DNA from: Gammaproteobacteria bacterium
GTDB lineage: Bacteria > Pseudomonadota > Gammaproteobacteria > GRL18
Direction: 5' to 3'
NCBI GenBank assembly: GCA_016744395.1
Contig: JADGEK010000013.1
Location: forward strand, 1-64,000
Length of the DNA stretch: 64,000 nucleotides
Shown: positions 54,286-62,515 of the stretch, piece after piece
Layout of the letters: every line of letters begins with the position of its first letter
Numbering within the stretch: the first letter of the stretch is position 1
Made by a program: the position numbers and the translations under genes
Notes under the pieces: model-generated
Seen by the model: the letters and a program-made list of their open reading frames with translations, nothing else
Database searches by the model: none
What the model was told of the DNA's origin: nothing

Positions 54286-55182
54286 ATGGCAAAAATCTTA
54301 TGCGTCGGCATTGCCACTTTAGATATTATTAATGAAGTGCAATATTACCCAGAAGAAGATAATGAAATACGCATTTTGGCTCAGGATAAACGTCGCGGCG
54401 GTAATGCTACCAACACGGCAGCCGTGTTAAGCCAATTAGGGCATCAATGTGATTGGGCTGGCACTTTAGTCAACGAGCTTGACAGTCAGACTATTTTATC
54501 GGATTTAGACTCACACCAAATCAGTTATGAGCACTGTCATTTTCTTGAGCAAGGTAAAATCCCGACCTCTTACATTACACTCAGTAAGGAATCAGGTTCA
54601 AGAACCATAAGCCATTATAGAGATTTACCTGAATATTCTTTTGAGGACTTTAAGCACATTAATTTAAGTGTCTATGACTGGATTCATTTTGAAGGGCGCA
54701 ATGTCTGTGAAACACAAAAAATGATGAACTGGTGTAAACAAGAATACCCTTCTATTCCTTTATCTGTTGAAATTGAAAAAAAACGAGATTTAATACAAAG
54801 TCTCATTGAACCCGCAGATATTGTTTTATTTTCTAAACAATACGCCCTGTCACTTGCCAACACGTCAGCCCAGAAATTCTGCAGACAATTAAGTGCCTGC
54901 TATTTAGATAAAACATTTATTTGTGCCTGGGGTGATGCTGGAGCAGGTGGCTCATTCAATCAAAAGTATCACTGGCAAGATGCTCTCAATATTAAGCCAG
55001 TGGATACTCTTGCAGCAGGTGATGTGTTTAACGCAGGCATCATTGATCAGCAAATCAAACATCAGAGCCTCAATCAATGCATTCAATTTGCTTGTCAACT
55101 GGCAGGAAAAAAATGCACCATTAAGGGAATCAAGGATCTGCCACTTTCAATAAGTCTGCCAATCAATAATAATGAGAAATAA
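54286..55182 (+). CDS. PfkB-family carbohydrate kinase
   Basis: A ribokinase-like 298-residue enzyme: CVGIATLDII, RRGGNATNTAAVLSQLG (signature 1 region), and the C-terminal signature VDTLAAGDVFNAGIID with the catalytic Asp. The layout with KRRGGNATNTA and a short length is near the ketohexokinase-like branch, but the sugar or nucleoside substrate cannot be read from the sequence. It starts 2 bases after queG and is surely co-transcribed; no functional link to queuosine is apparent. Confidence 0.85.
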   Translation: MAKILCVGIATLDIINEVQYYPEEDNEIRILAQDKRRGGNATNTAAVLSQLGHQCDWAGTLVNELDSQTILSDLDSHQISYEHCHFLEQGKIPTSYITLSKESGSRTISHYRDLPEYSFEDFKHINLSVYDWIHFEGRNVCETQKMMNWCKQEYPSIPLSVEIEKKRDLIQSLIEPADIVLFSKQYALSLANTSAQKFCRQLSACYLDKTFICAWGDAGAGGSFNQKYHWQDALNIKPVDTLAAGDVFNAGIIDQQIKHQSLNQCIQFACQLAGKKCTIKGIKDLPLSISLPINNNEK

Positions 55183-55213
55183 TCACTTAAAACACTTGAT
55201 AATAAAAAGAAAA

Positions 55214-55249
55214 AAAGTTATTTTTATTATTAATAATAAAAATAACTTT
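55214..55249. terminator. 36-bp perfect AT-rich palindrome after the PfkB gene
   Basis: AAAGTTATTTTTATTATT is followed at once by its exact reverse complement, with only 2 G/C in 36 bases. It starts 31 bases after the PfkB stop. It may extrude as a cruciform or end transcription; the stem is weak for a classical intrinsic terminator. Confidence 0.6.
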
Positions 55250-55470
55250 AATGCAATTGACTAAGTGGCTAATGACAAACCAAAAAGATGAATAATTCGA
55301 ACCTTTCATGCTAATAATAACGTTAATATGGACAAAACGAATTCTGCAGAAAGCATTTTTTTGAAATCAACATCTCCTACAATATGTGTTTAAAGCATTC
55401 TTTAAACTAGCACTAAATCATTTACTACAAACAAAATTACAACAATAATAAAATTCTAAGAGACCAATTA

Positions 55471-55878
55471 ATGAGTGAGTTATTTTCTGAAGCATGGATA
55501 AAATCATTGGGTGATGCCTGGAACAATGATCCCCTGGTTGTCGAACCACTGAAAAAAGCAGGCTTTACATCGACTATTTCCTATGGATTTATTGGAGAAG
55601 AACACCCCAAATGCCTGTTAGACATTGTCAATGGTAAAATTATTAGTGCATCACTATACAAAAATGAAGACATTGACTGGGATTTGCGTGCTGATCCGCA
55701 AAACTGGGAAAAATGGGTGACCAAAGGATTTGGCTTAACTAAATTGGGACCTGCTGTTGCTACTCGTGCACTGCAATTTGCTCAAGGTGATTATCGTCAG
55801 ATGATTCGAAATCCTGCGTTAAGCAGGCCTTTCTTACGTCATTTTGTCCTAATGACTCAATTAAAGACCACTTTCTAA
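55471..55878 (+). CDS. SCP2-like sterol/lipid-carrier domain protein
   Basis: A 135-residue soluble protein (MSELFSEAWIKSLGDAWNNDP...). The order of strands and a terminal helix, with ISYGFIGEEHPKCLLDIVNGKI, NWEKWVTKGFGLTKLG and FAQGDYRQMIRNPALSRPFLRHFVLM, is like the SCP2 fold that binds lipids or acyl chains. Assignment is by pattern and modest. It stands alone, with a 288-base AT-rich upstream region that contains the 36-bp palindrome. Confidence 0.6.
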   Translation: MSELFSEAWIKSLGDAWNNDPLVVEPLKKAGFTSTISYGFIGEEHPKCLLDIVNGKIISASLYKNEDIDWDLRADPQNWEKWVTKGFGLTKLGPAVATRALQFAQGDYRQMIRNPALSRPFLRHFVLMTQLKTTF

Positions 55879-55928
55879 GCAACATTTCAAGAAAGAAAAA
55901 GACAGCAAACAAACTAAAGCATTATTTT

Positions 55929-56213
55929 TTAGCTTTTCTTTTTTTGAGCGGCTTTGCTTAAAAGCAGCTCAACTTGTTCTGCTGAAAGTTCATTTAGATG
56001 CTGGCTTAAATCTTTTTTATGAATCCGTTTTTTCTTGTTTCTTCGCTTCATTTTAGTTGCAGCAGCCACAATTCCCTGATGCTTCACATCAACATATTCT
56101 AAACACAGTGATGCCAGCTCATCACGAGTCAAGCCCAACAGCTTACTCAATTTAGATAATCTATCAAACGCTTTACCAGATAAATTCAAACTGATTTGTT
56201 TCTTCATAATCAT
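55929..56213 (-). CDS. small basic ribbon-helix-helix-like protein
   Basis: The track starts at 56234, but ATG 56213 has AAGG at 6-7 bases. The ~94-residue protein begins with a beta-strand and helices (KKQISLNLSGKAFDRLSKLSKLLGLTRDELASLCLEYV) that fit a ribbon-helix-helix DNA-binding fold, followed by a Lys/Arg cluster (KMKRRNKKKRIHKKD) and a helix. It could be an antitoxin-like or nucleoid-associated protein. No toxin partner adjoins it. No family name is certain. Confidence 0.5.
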   Translation of the reverse strand: MIMKKQISLNLSGKAFDRLSKLSKLLGLTRDELASLCLEYVDVKHQGIVAAATKMKRRNKKKRIHKKDLSQHLNELSAEQVELLLSKAAQKKKS

Positions 56214-56337
56214 TTTTTGCCTTAATCCCAGCATTTCAAGATATAAAAATCTGGACTCAAATGCAAATTCGATAGATAATATCGGGTTCTAATTTAATAA
56301 AATCATTCCGCTAAATATCGCCATTGGCAAAAAAAAT

Positions 56338-57384
56338 ATGAGTACAGAAGCGACAGTAAACTGGGAAGAAACAGTCCCGACAACACAAGAAATTGAGCAG
56401 AAAAAACCTAAAATCGGTGAGCAAGCACAAGCTCAACTCGTTCAGCGCATCAAACGATTACTTATCGAGCAAAATGCAGTATTAGTGGCCCATTATTATA
56501 CCGATCCTATTTTACAGCAACTTGCTGATGAAACTGGCGGATCTGTTTCTGATTCTTTGGAAATGGCTCGATTTGGCAAAGCCAGCACTGCCAACAAAAT
56601 CATCGTGGCGGGTGTACGCTTCATGGGTGAAACAGCAAAAATTCTTTCCCCTGAAAAAACCGTTTTAATGCCTGATTTAGAGGCGACTTGTTCACTGGAT
56701 CTGGGATGCTCAGCAGAAGATTTTATCCCTTTTTGTGATGCACACCCCGATCATACCGTAGTTGTTTACGCCAACACCAGCGCAAAGGTCAAAGCTCGAG
56801 CCGATTGGGTCGTTACTTCAGGCATTGCCACAAAAGTAATAAAACATCTTGCCAGTGAAGGTAAAAAAATTCTCTGGGCTCCCGATCGCCACCTTGGTAA
56901 ATACATTCAAAGCGTGACAAATGCCGATATGTTGCTTTGGCAAGCCTCCTGTATTGTACATGATGAATTTAAAGCCGATGCCCTACTGGCACTTAAAGAA
57001 AAGCACCCAGACGCAAAAATTCTGGTACATCCAGAGTCACCCTATACAGTGGTTGAAATGGCAGACGTCGTTGGTTCCACGACTCAATTGATTGATGCAG
57101 TTAAAAATATGCCTGAACAGATATTTATTGTCGCAACCGATAATCGTATCTTTTATAAAATGCAGCAGGATGCCCCAAATAAAATTCTGATTGAAGCACC
57201 AACAGGTGGCGTCGGTGCAACCTGCACCATGTGTGCCCATTGTTCATGGATGGCAATGAATACACTTCAAGGCATATTGGACGTACTAGAAAAAGGAACT
57301 AACGAGGTCACAGTTGAAGAAGGTGTCAGACTTAAAGCATTTGAATCCACACAACGCCTATTGGACTTTGCCGCAAAGCAATAG
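56338..57384 (+). CDS. nadA: quinolinate synthase NadA
   Basis: An iron-sulfur enzyme making quinolinate from iminoaspartate and dihydroxyacetone phosphate in NAD synthesis. The 348-residue protein has [35 protein letters not shown], three cluster cysteines ([10 protein letters not shown], and [13 protein letters not shown]), [24 protein letters not shown] and [11 protein letters not shown]-terminal ~30 residues are extra as in many gammaproteobacteria. A monocistronic unit convergent with bufC. Confidence 0.97.
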   Translation: MSTEATVNWEETVPTTQEIEQKKPKIGEQAQAQLVQRIKRLLIEQNAVLVAHYYTDPILQQLADETGGSVSDSLEMARFGKASTANKIIVAGVRFMGETAKILSPEKTVLMPDLEATCSLDLGCSAEDFIPFCDAHPDHTVVVYANTSAKVKARADWVVTSGIATKVIKHLASEGKKILWAPDRHLGKYIQSVTNADMLLWQASCIVHDEFKADALLALKEKHPDAKILVHPESPYTVVEMADVVGSTTQLIDAVKNMPEQIFIVATDNRIFYKMQQDAPNKILIEAPTGGVGATCTMCAHCSWMAMNTLQGILDVLEKGTNEVTVEEGVRLKAFESTQRLLDFAAKQ

Positions 57385-57386
57385 CG

Positions 57387-57436
57387 GTTGAATTTTGAGT
57401 GCAATAACTTCTTTTGATGTTAATTAAAATTCAACA
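57387..57436. terminator. possible convergent hairpin between nadA and bufC
   Basis: GTTGAATTTT and AAAATTCAAC form a 10-bp perfect stem with a long (~30-base) loop. The right arm overlaps the last codons of bufC. Confidence 0.35.
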
Positions 57437-58249
57437 TTCAACTTTGCTTTTCCAGATCATGCCTTCATTAATCCAGTTTTGGATAAAACCTGCGACTCTA
57501 ACGGCAGCATTTTGTTCATCAACCCATTCACAAACCCCACTGCAAATCTCAGTAAAATTATGACCTGAAAGCATGGCGTCCATTGCCCAGGCTTCATCCA
57601 CATCCATAGACCGATATAGGGTCTTTAAATCTTTACGCCAAATGCACCAGGCAATCGGATATTCATTTTTAGTAATATCAATAGGTGGTTCTTCTTGATC
57701 AATTGCTTGCCACAGCTGAGGGGTATTATAGTTCAAATCAACACGATTCAGTGTGGGATGAAAATCAAACTTCAATACTGGCCAGGATTGGGGATCAATT
57801 TGCTGTAAAGCTTCCATTGTTAGAACAGAAGTATCAGCAGCATCAAAAGCATCTCTTAATATCCACTCAAAATAAGCCATTTCAGAAAGAATGGCTTGAG
57901 TCTTATAGCTTTCAGCAATCTGCAAAAAAGCACTCATCCGGTGCCCAAAATATCGAAGAGAAAAGTGTTTGGATGGATTGGCAGTTAAATAGTCTACACC
58001 AAGGTTAAAAAAATCTTCATCACCTAATAGAGTATGTAAGGCAGGAAAAGTATCGTCTAATGCTTCAATTAAGCGAAACCGATAAGCGTTTGCATAGATA
58101 TCCAATCGAGTATCTGCAGACACTTTTTCAGTCCCCGTCACTGATTCTTTGATTTGAGGATCAGCTTCTTGCAACCAAGCCAGCATTTGTTGTTGTAAAG
58201 ACTGTAATTCAGATGGGGAGAGGCTTGCATCTTGGGCATCGGTCTTCAT
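57431..58249 (-). CDS. bufC: BufC, DUF2063-type partner of the bufferin-modifying enzyme
   Basis: A 272-residue protein with an N-terminal DUF2063 domain (LQQQMLAWLQEADPQI, RLDIYANAYRFRLIEALDDTFPALHTLLGDEDFF, HFSLRYFGHRMSAFL, EMAYFEWILRDAFDA) and a C-terminal domain for peptide recognition. In described systems the DUF2063 protein binds the precursor leader and delivers it to the MNIO enzyme. It overlaps bufB by 4 bases (ATGA), so the two are co-translated. Confidence 0.9.
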   Translation of the reverse strand: MKTDAQDASLSPSELQSLQQQMLAWLQEADPQIKESVTGTEKVSADTRLDIYANAYRFRLIEALDDTFPALHTLLGDEDFFNLGVDYLTANPSKHFSLRYFGHRMSAFLQIAESYKTQAILSEMAYFEWILRDAFDAADTSVLTMEALQQIDPQSWPVLKFDFHPTLNRVDLNYNTPQLWQAIDQEEPPIDITKNEYPIAWCIWRKDLKTLYRSMDVDEAWAMDAMLSGHNFTEICSGVCEWVDEQNAAVRVAGFIQNWINEGMIWKSKVEC

Positions 58250-59205
58250 GCTGGTATTTTTTGCTGTTGTAGTGGTTTAGATTCCTGTTTCATCTGCAAA
58301 TTTTGTACAAGACTCGAATAATAACCACCTTTGAGCACATTTTCTGAAACATCTCTTGCTAAATCTAATTCTAATAACAGTTCATTTAAGGGCGGGATAT
58401 TATCATCTCTTTCAATCATAAAGGTGACATCACCAAATCGTTCTACTGCTTTAGCGTACAGTGACCAAACGGCATCACAAACAGGCATATCATGAGTATC
58501 AATCACATAATCACCATAGTCACTATGCCCCGCCAGGTGGAATTGCTGAACTCTTTGTTTAGGGACTTGTAAAAGATAGTCCAGTGGATCAAATTCATGA
58601 TTCACTGAAGAAACATAAATGTTGTTGATATCGAGTAATAAGAGGCAGTCTGCTCTTTCTGCGACCTCATTTAAGAATTCCCATTCGCTCATATCGGATT
58701 GCTTATAGCTGACATAACTGGAGACATTTTCAATGAGCATTCGACAGCCTAGAAAATCCTGAACCTGACTGATTCGGTCGGCCACATTTTTAACACTTTC
58801 TTCGGTATAAGGTAAGGGCAGTAAATCATGTGCATTGCTACCATTCGTTCCCGTCCAACAAAGGTGATCTGAGAGCCAATGAGCATTAATTCTGTTTTTT
58901 AGCAATTTCACTTGCTCAAGATAATTTTTATCAAGGGGTTCCGTATTACCAATGTTCATAGAGACGCCATGCATAACCATGGGGTATTGTTCGGCAATTT
59001 TTTCCAGATAATAAAGTGGCTTGCCACCTGGAACCAGATAATTTTCGGTGAGTACTTCAAACCAATCGACGTTGATAGAATGTTCTGTTTGCTGAGAATC
59101 TTCAGTTTCAAAAGAATCAATGACATCTTGATAATGTTCTTTTCTTAGACCTAGACCAAATCCCAGTCCTTGATATTTTTTACTGTCTTCCATATCATCC
59201 GTCAT
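58246..59205 (-). CDS. bufB: BufB, multinuclear non-haem iron oxidative enzyme (MNIO, DUF692)
   Basis: A TIM-barrel iron enzyme, 319 residues, that modifies cysteines of the BufA precursor; known bufferins gain thiooxazole-type groups that bind copper. Motifs with likely iron ligands: GFGLGLRKEHYQDV, DWFEVLTENYL, MHGVSMNIGNTEPLD, SDHLCWTG, MLIENVSSYVSY, LLDINNIYVSSVNH, FHLAGHSDYGDYVIDTHD and MIERDDNIPPL. Length and motif order match DUF692. It lies 99 bases after bufA, overlapping bufC by 4 bases. Confidence 0.94.
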   Translation of the reverse strand: MTDDMEDSKKYQGLGFGLGLRKEHYQDVIDSFETEDSQQTEHSINVDWFEVLTENYLVPGGKPLYYLEKIAEQYPMVMHGVSMNIGNTEPLDKNYLEQVKLLKNRINAHWLSDHLCWTGTNGSNAHDLLPLPYTEESVKNVADRISQVQDFLGCRMLIENVSSYVSYKQSDMSEWEFLNEVAERADCLLLLDINNIYVSSVNHEFDPLDYLLQVPKQRVQQFHLAGHSDYGDYVIDTHDMPVCDAVWSLYAKAVERFGDVTFMIERDDNIPPLNELLLELDLARDVSENVLKGGYYSSLVQNLQMKQESKPLQQQKIPA

Positions 59206-59304
59206 TTCTTAACACTGAGTAATTACAAATTAATATATTATAAGATGACTTTAGCTGAATGTTAGCTGCTGTTAGCAACCAAAAGCAGCTAAAGTCCACA
59301 GAGC

Positions 59305-59571
59305 TTACATACTACCTAAAACTTTACCACCTTTATCAGCACAGTCTTTGGCAGAAGCTTTGATCCAACCATGTCCTTTACAGCTGTTCTGTCCTTTACA
59401 AGAGTTAGTTGCTGTTGCACAAGCTGAACTTCCTTTACATGCATTAATACCACTGCATTTTACTGTCGCTTCTTCAGGTGAAGCAGTTGCTGTGGCAGTA
59501 AAACCAGTTGCAAAAAGAGCTGCTGCTGCCGCAGCAATCGCTGCACCTGATAATTTTTTAGTTGCATTCAT
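59305..59571 (-). CDS. bufA: BufA, bufferin-type copper-binding RiPP precursor
   Basis: An ~88-residue exported peptide. ATG 59571 (MNATKK) has AAGGA at 8 bases; the ATG two codons earlier is less well placed. The signal peptide is Ala-rich (GAAIAAAAAALFATGFTATATA) and the mature part has six Cys in a pattern of C-SGINA-C-KGSSA-C...C-KGQNS-C-KGHGW...C. Short precursors with ACKGxxxC repeats and an MNIO/DUF2063 pair are bufferins (BufA2-like by pattern). Predicted to be exported through Sec with modified cysteines and bind copper in the periplasm. No DoxX (BufD) gene is next to it. Confidence 0.88.
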   Translation of the reverse strand: MNATKKLSGAAIAAAAAALFATGFTATATASPEEATVKCSGINACKGSSACATATNSCKGQNSCKGHGWIKASAKDCADKGGKVLGSM

Positions 59572-59860
59572 ACTCATATTCCTTATATTCAGTGATTTAT
59601 ATTCAATTTGTAAAACTAACTTATTTTACTTTTTATAGCAGTTAGCCTATTTTTTTACTCTTTTTCATTATAAAAAATGGAAAAAAGACTAAAAAACTGA
59701 GCCAACTTGTAAAGTTAAATAAAGTATAATTGATATATGTCACGAAACAATCACGGAAACTACTTAGTTTTATAACAATTACTCTAATACTTTCTGATTT
59801 TCTGGAATTTTACACGAGATTTAGAGGATAATGGCTATTTTCAATTAGCACTCACTGACA

Positions 59861-60904
59861 ATGAATAACGAATTATTTGCTTCAAAAGAACAATTTCGAC
59901 ACATTTTTGAACAAGGTTTGGTCAAACTTCTGGATTATGATGGTTTGGGTATCTTTATTTTGGTATTAGCCAATGCCAGCTTTGATGAGCATGTGCATGA
60001 TTACACCCATACAGCCTTATTAGAAAAATACGAACAACTCTCTAAGAAGTATCAGTATTTACTTCAAGATGGCCAACTACTCACAGAACCTGAAGATGAC
60101 ATTCTTGTTTTTTTAAAACTCATGGCGATGGGCATGGATAAAGTCAGTCAAACTGAATTTCGCCAAACGAAACAATGGGAATTACAATTTAATCACATTC
60201 GCTCTTTGAGACCTGCCCGCATCAGTAAAAATGTCATCAAAGGGATCCTCCTGGACTTTGACCCTGAGAGCTTCCACTTTAATAAGCCTTTTTTACAAAA
60301 AGAAAGTTATTGGAATGGCATGATGAATGGGAAACACCTGGATATTTTTTACAATAAATTTCCATTTGCCCGTTTTCATTCCCTTTTGGTCCCCGAAAAA
60401 GAAGCTTCTTTACCCCAATACCTCACTCATGAGTACCATGAATACATCTGGCAAATCACTGAGCATCTAGGCAATAAATTACCTGGAATTGGCATGGCCT
60501 ATAATTCATACGGCGCTTTTTCTTCCATTAATCACTTGCATTTTCACCTGTTTATTAAAGACCATCCTCTCCCTGTCACACATCCAATTTGGAAGCATAA
60601 TGGTGGCGATAAGACTTACCCCATTCAATGTGATGTGTTTCATTCCATAGATGAAGCCTGGCAATTTATTGAAGAATTACATCAACAGCAAATAAGCTTT
60701 AATCTTATTTATCAGCCTGGCATTCTTTATTGCCTGCCTCGCAAACACCAGGGCACTTATGCGGATGCCTCCTGGAGCAGTGGCTTTGCCTGGTATGAAG
60801 TCAGTGGCGGCTTTACAACCTTTAATCATACCCAATTTGTGGAACTGGACTGTCAGGCACTGGAACAGGAATTATCATTGCTAAACATTAATGCTCCTTC
60901 ATAG
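59861..60904 (+). CDS. HIT-like superfamily protein (putative nucleotidyltransferase/hydrolase)
   Basis: A 347-residue protein. The clear motif is NHLHFHLFI, an HxHxH HIT-type active-site pattern, with a preceding INH. The N-terminal ~100 residues are helical and unlike small HIT hydrolases. RFHSLLVPE and GMAYNSYGAFSSINHLHFH recall GalT/GDP-galactose-phosphorylase-type members that work on nucleotide sugars. The substrate is unknown. It is divergent from bufA across 290 bases, but a functional tie is not shown. Confidence 0.65.
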   Translation: MNNELFASKEQFRHIFEQGLVKLLDYDGLGIFILVLANASFDEHVHDYTHTALLEKYEQLSKKYQYLLQDGQLLTEPEDDILVFLKLMAMGMDKVSQTEFRQTKQWELQFNHIRSLRPARISKNVIKGILLDFDPESFHFNKPFLQKESYWNGMMNGKHLDIFYNKFPFARFHSLLVPEKEASLPQYLTHEYHEYIWQITEHLGNKLPGIGMAYNSYGAFSSINHLHFHLFIKDHPLPVTHPIWKHNGGDKTYPIQCDVFHSIDEAWQFIEELHQQQISFNLIYQPGILYCLPRKHQGTYADASWSSGFAWYEVSGGFTTFNHTQFVELDCQALEQELSLLNINAPS

Positions 60905-60911
60905 CCCGTTG

Positions 60912-60936
60912 AAATCAAGCAATAACACTTGATTTT
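60912..60936 (+). terminator. weak hairpin after the HIT-like gene
   Basis: AAATCAAG and CTTGATTT form an 8-bp stem with an 8-base loop, followed by a short T-run, just downstream of the stop codon. Confidence 0.35.
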
Positions 60937-61019
60937 ACACAGATTTAACACCATTTATGGTTCAAGCTATAAAAATCAGTTGAACCTGAATTCATTCATT
61001 TAAAGTAAAAGAGTTTATT

Positions 61020-61361
61020 ATGTCATTTGGTAACGTCCACGGCTCCATGCTGCGTAAAGTAAGAACACCTGAAGAATTTGTTAGTATGGTTAAAGAGCTC
61101 AGAGAGGATGTCTTTGACTTACGTGAGGCCTGTGAATACGCACCTGATGAAATGGGGCGTTCTGGGTTACTGGTTGAGCCTTTAGAAGAAATAGTCGAAG
61201 CACTTTATCAATCCTTTGTTGATGGTACTTATGAGTTCAAAGATGAAGATCTGCCATATATGAGCATCGTTAAAGAAAATAATCACACAGCACTTTTACC
61301 TATGTTGAATTTACTCAAAGAAGTCAATCGCATTCATCGAGAAGGTTTGGACATCGACTAG
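61020..61361 (+). CDS. small acidic protein of unknown function
   Basis: A 113-residue acidic, helical protein (MSFGNVHGSMLRKVRTPEEFVSMVKELREDVFDLREACEYAPDEMG...). It has no signal peptide, transmembrane segment or known motif and looks conserved, with a well-defined start (AAAGTAAAAGAG upstream). I recognise no family. It lies between the HIT-like gene and the zinc-ribbon gene, all on the plus strand. Confidence 0.6.
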   Translation: MSFGNVHGSMLRKVRTPEEFVSMVKELREDVFDLREACEYAPDEMGRSGLLVEPLEEIVEALYQSFVDGTYEFKDEDLPYMSIVKENNHTALLPMLNLLKEVNRIHREGLDID

Positions 61362-61414
61362 ATTCCCAAGCTATCACTCATTTTATATGACTTAATTTAT
61401 AAAGTAGCGAAAAT

Positions 61415-61603
61415 ATGGATAAGAATTATTGCAGTCATTGTGGCAATGAAATAGATGAAGATGCTGGCAGCTGTCCAATCTGCAATGCCCCTACTCATTT
61501 TCATGGCAAAGACTGGCAGAAAAAAACACCCAGGAAATTCATTTATTATTTTATTGGCTTAGTCATTTTTTGCTTTTTAGTGATGTTTATTGCGCCAAGA
61601 TAA
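61415..61603 (+). CDS. zinc-ribbon membrane protein
   Basis: A 62-residue protein: an N-terminal zinc ribbon with two CxxC pairs (CSHCGNEIDEDAGSCPIC), a short Lys/His linker and one C-terminal transmembrane helix (FIYYFIGLVIFCFLVMFIA). A common small zinc_ribbon_2-type membrane protein of unknown function. It lies 53 bases after the previous small gene, possibly in the same transcript. Confidence 0.75.
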   Translation: MDKNYCSHCGNEIDEDAGSCPICNAPTHFHGKDWQKKTPRKFIYYFIGLVIFCFLVMFIAPR

Positions 61604-61664
61604 GAAATAATTCTGAGCCCTTCAGGCATGAAGAAAAAATAAGTGATTTGAAGTAAAGTTTTTA

Positions 61665-61693
61665 TAGACAAATCGCTCTCTTCCCAGTATCAT
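61665..61693 (+). promoter_or_regulatory. sigma-70 promoter of tRNA-Ala
   Basis: TAGACA and TATCAT are separated by exactly 17 bases and followed by a GC-rich stretch (ACACGCC). The predicted start lies a few bases before the tRNA-Ala 5' end. The tRNA-Glu further on may share it. Confidence 0.6.
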
Positions 61694-61708
61694 ACACGCC
61701 TGTTGTTC

Positions 61709-61784
61709 GGGGCTATAGCTCAGCTGGGAGAGCGCTTCGCTGGCAGCGAAGAGGTCAGGAGTTCGATCCTCCTTAGCTCCACCA
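61709..61784 (+). tRNA. tRNA-Ala (GGC anticodon)
   Basis: A 76-base cloverleaf: acceptor GGGGCTA/TAGCTCC, D-arm GCTC-AGCTGGGA-GAGC, anticodon arm CTTCG-CTGGCAG-CGAAG with GGC in the loop centre, T-arm AGGAG-TTCGATC-CTCCT, encoded ACCA end. Reads GCC codons. The minus-strand ORF 61622..61816 across it (GAKEDRTPDLFAASEAL...) is a well-known false ORF from tRNA-Ala genes. Confidence 0.97.
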
Positions 61785-61916
61785 AACAACTCTTTACAAA
61801 AACGCGCTAAAAGCACATTTTAGTCAGTATTTTGTCAGTGCAAAAAATTGCTGTTTTCACAGCGAAGAGAACTTTTGTTAGCTTTTTGTTTTACAGAAAG
61901 TATTTTCAAATAATAT

Positions 61917-61992
61917 GTCCCCTTCGTCTAGTGGCCTAGGACACCGCCCTTTCACGGCGGTAACAGGGGTTCGAACCCCCTAGGGGACGCCA
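61917..61992 (+). tRNA. tRNA-Glu (TTC anticodon)
   Basis: A 76-base cloverleaf: acceptor GTCCCCT/AGGGGAC, D-arm GTCTAGTGGCCTAGGAC, anticodon arm CCGCC-CTTTCAC-GGCGG with TTC, T-arm GGGGGTTCGAACCCCC, encoded CCA. The tandem tRNA-Ala(GGC)-tRNA-Glu(TTC) pair, not within an rRNA operon, also occurs in Pseudomonas-type genomes. Confidence 0.97.
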
Positions 61993-62515
61993 CTCTTTTT
62001 TATAAGTATGTTCCAGTTAATAACAGACTGTTTACAGGCAACATCGTCTTACTAAGGTAAATCAACCCTGTATTTCCATACCAATTCTCCACTTTCCTTC
62101 AAAATCTTGATAACAACCTGCAGCAATCAAGGTAATTGACTAAATCTCCTAATGTTTAGGTTTTCAAATTGCGAATCATTATGCAAAACAAGCAGTTTTT
62201 ATTATTTCCCTAAAAAAATAAGTCAAATAACTTTTATTAAACATCCTATGTAAACCCCGTAGAACTACAACACTCAAAATTGCCCTCCTGAGAATCAAAA
62301 AAAACATATAAATGCTTGATTAAAAAGATGATTAAATTTAATTAAAGAAATCTTATTTTATAATATCAGTTTTTAATTCAAATAATTTTTTAAGCCTTGT
62401 TCACTGTACAGATAGACTTTTACCCATATAAAAACAAATCAGGCATATCTCTTGCTCTAGTAATAAATAAGACCCGTATTTTAACAGTACGGACTAATTA
62501 TTTACGGAGAAGATA
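61993..62515. other. 523-base gap after tRNA-Glu
   Basis: AT-rich, with a short T-run after the tRNA (about 61996-62003) that may aid termination. A chance 33-codon ORF (about 62152-62253) lacks a ribosome binding site. A small dyad CCGTA...TACGG lies at 62474-62492, just before the Shine-Dalgarno of the next gene. Nothing else is recognised. Confidence 0.4.

Noticed and set aside
61622-61816. 64-residue minus-strand ORF (GAKEDRTPDLF...)
   Set aside because: It overlaps tRNA-Ala; this peptide is a classic false ORF read antisense through tRNA-Ala genes.
62152-62253. 33-codon ORF in the gap after tRNA-Glu
   Set aside because: No ribosome binding site, no conserved motif, and AT-rich chance composition.
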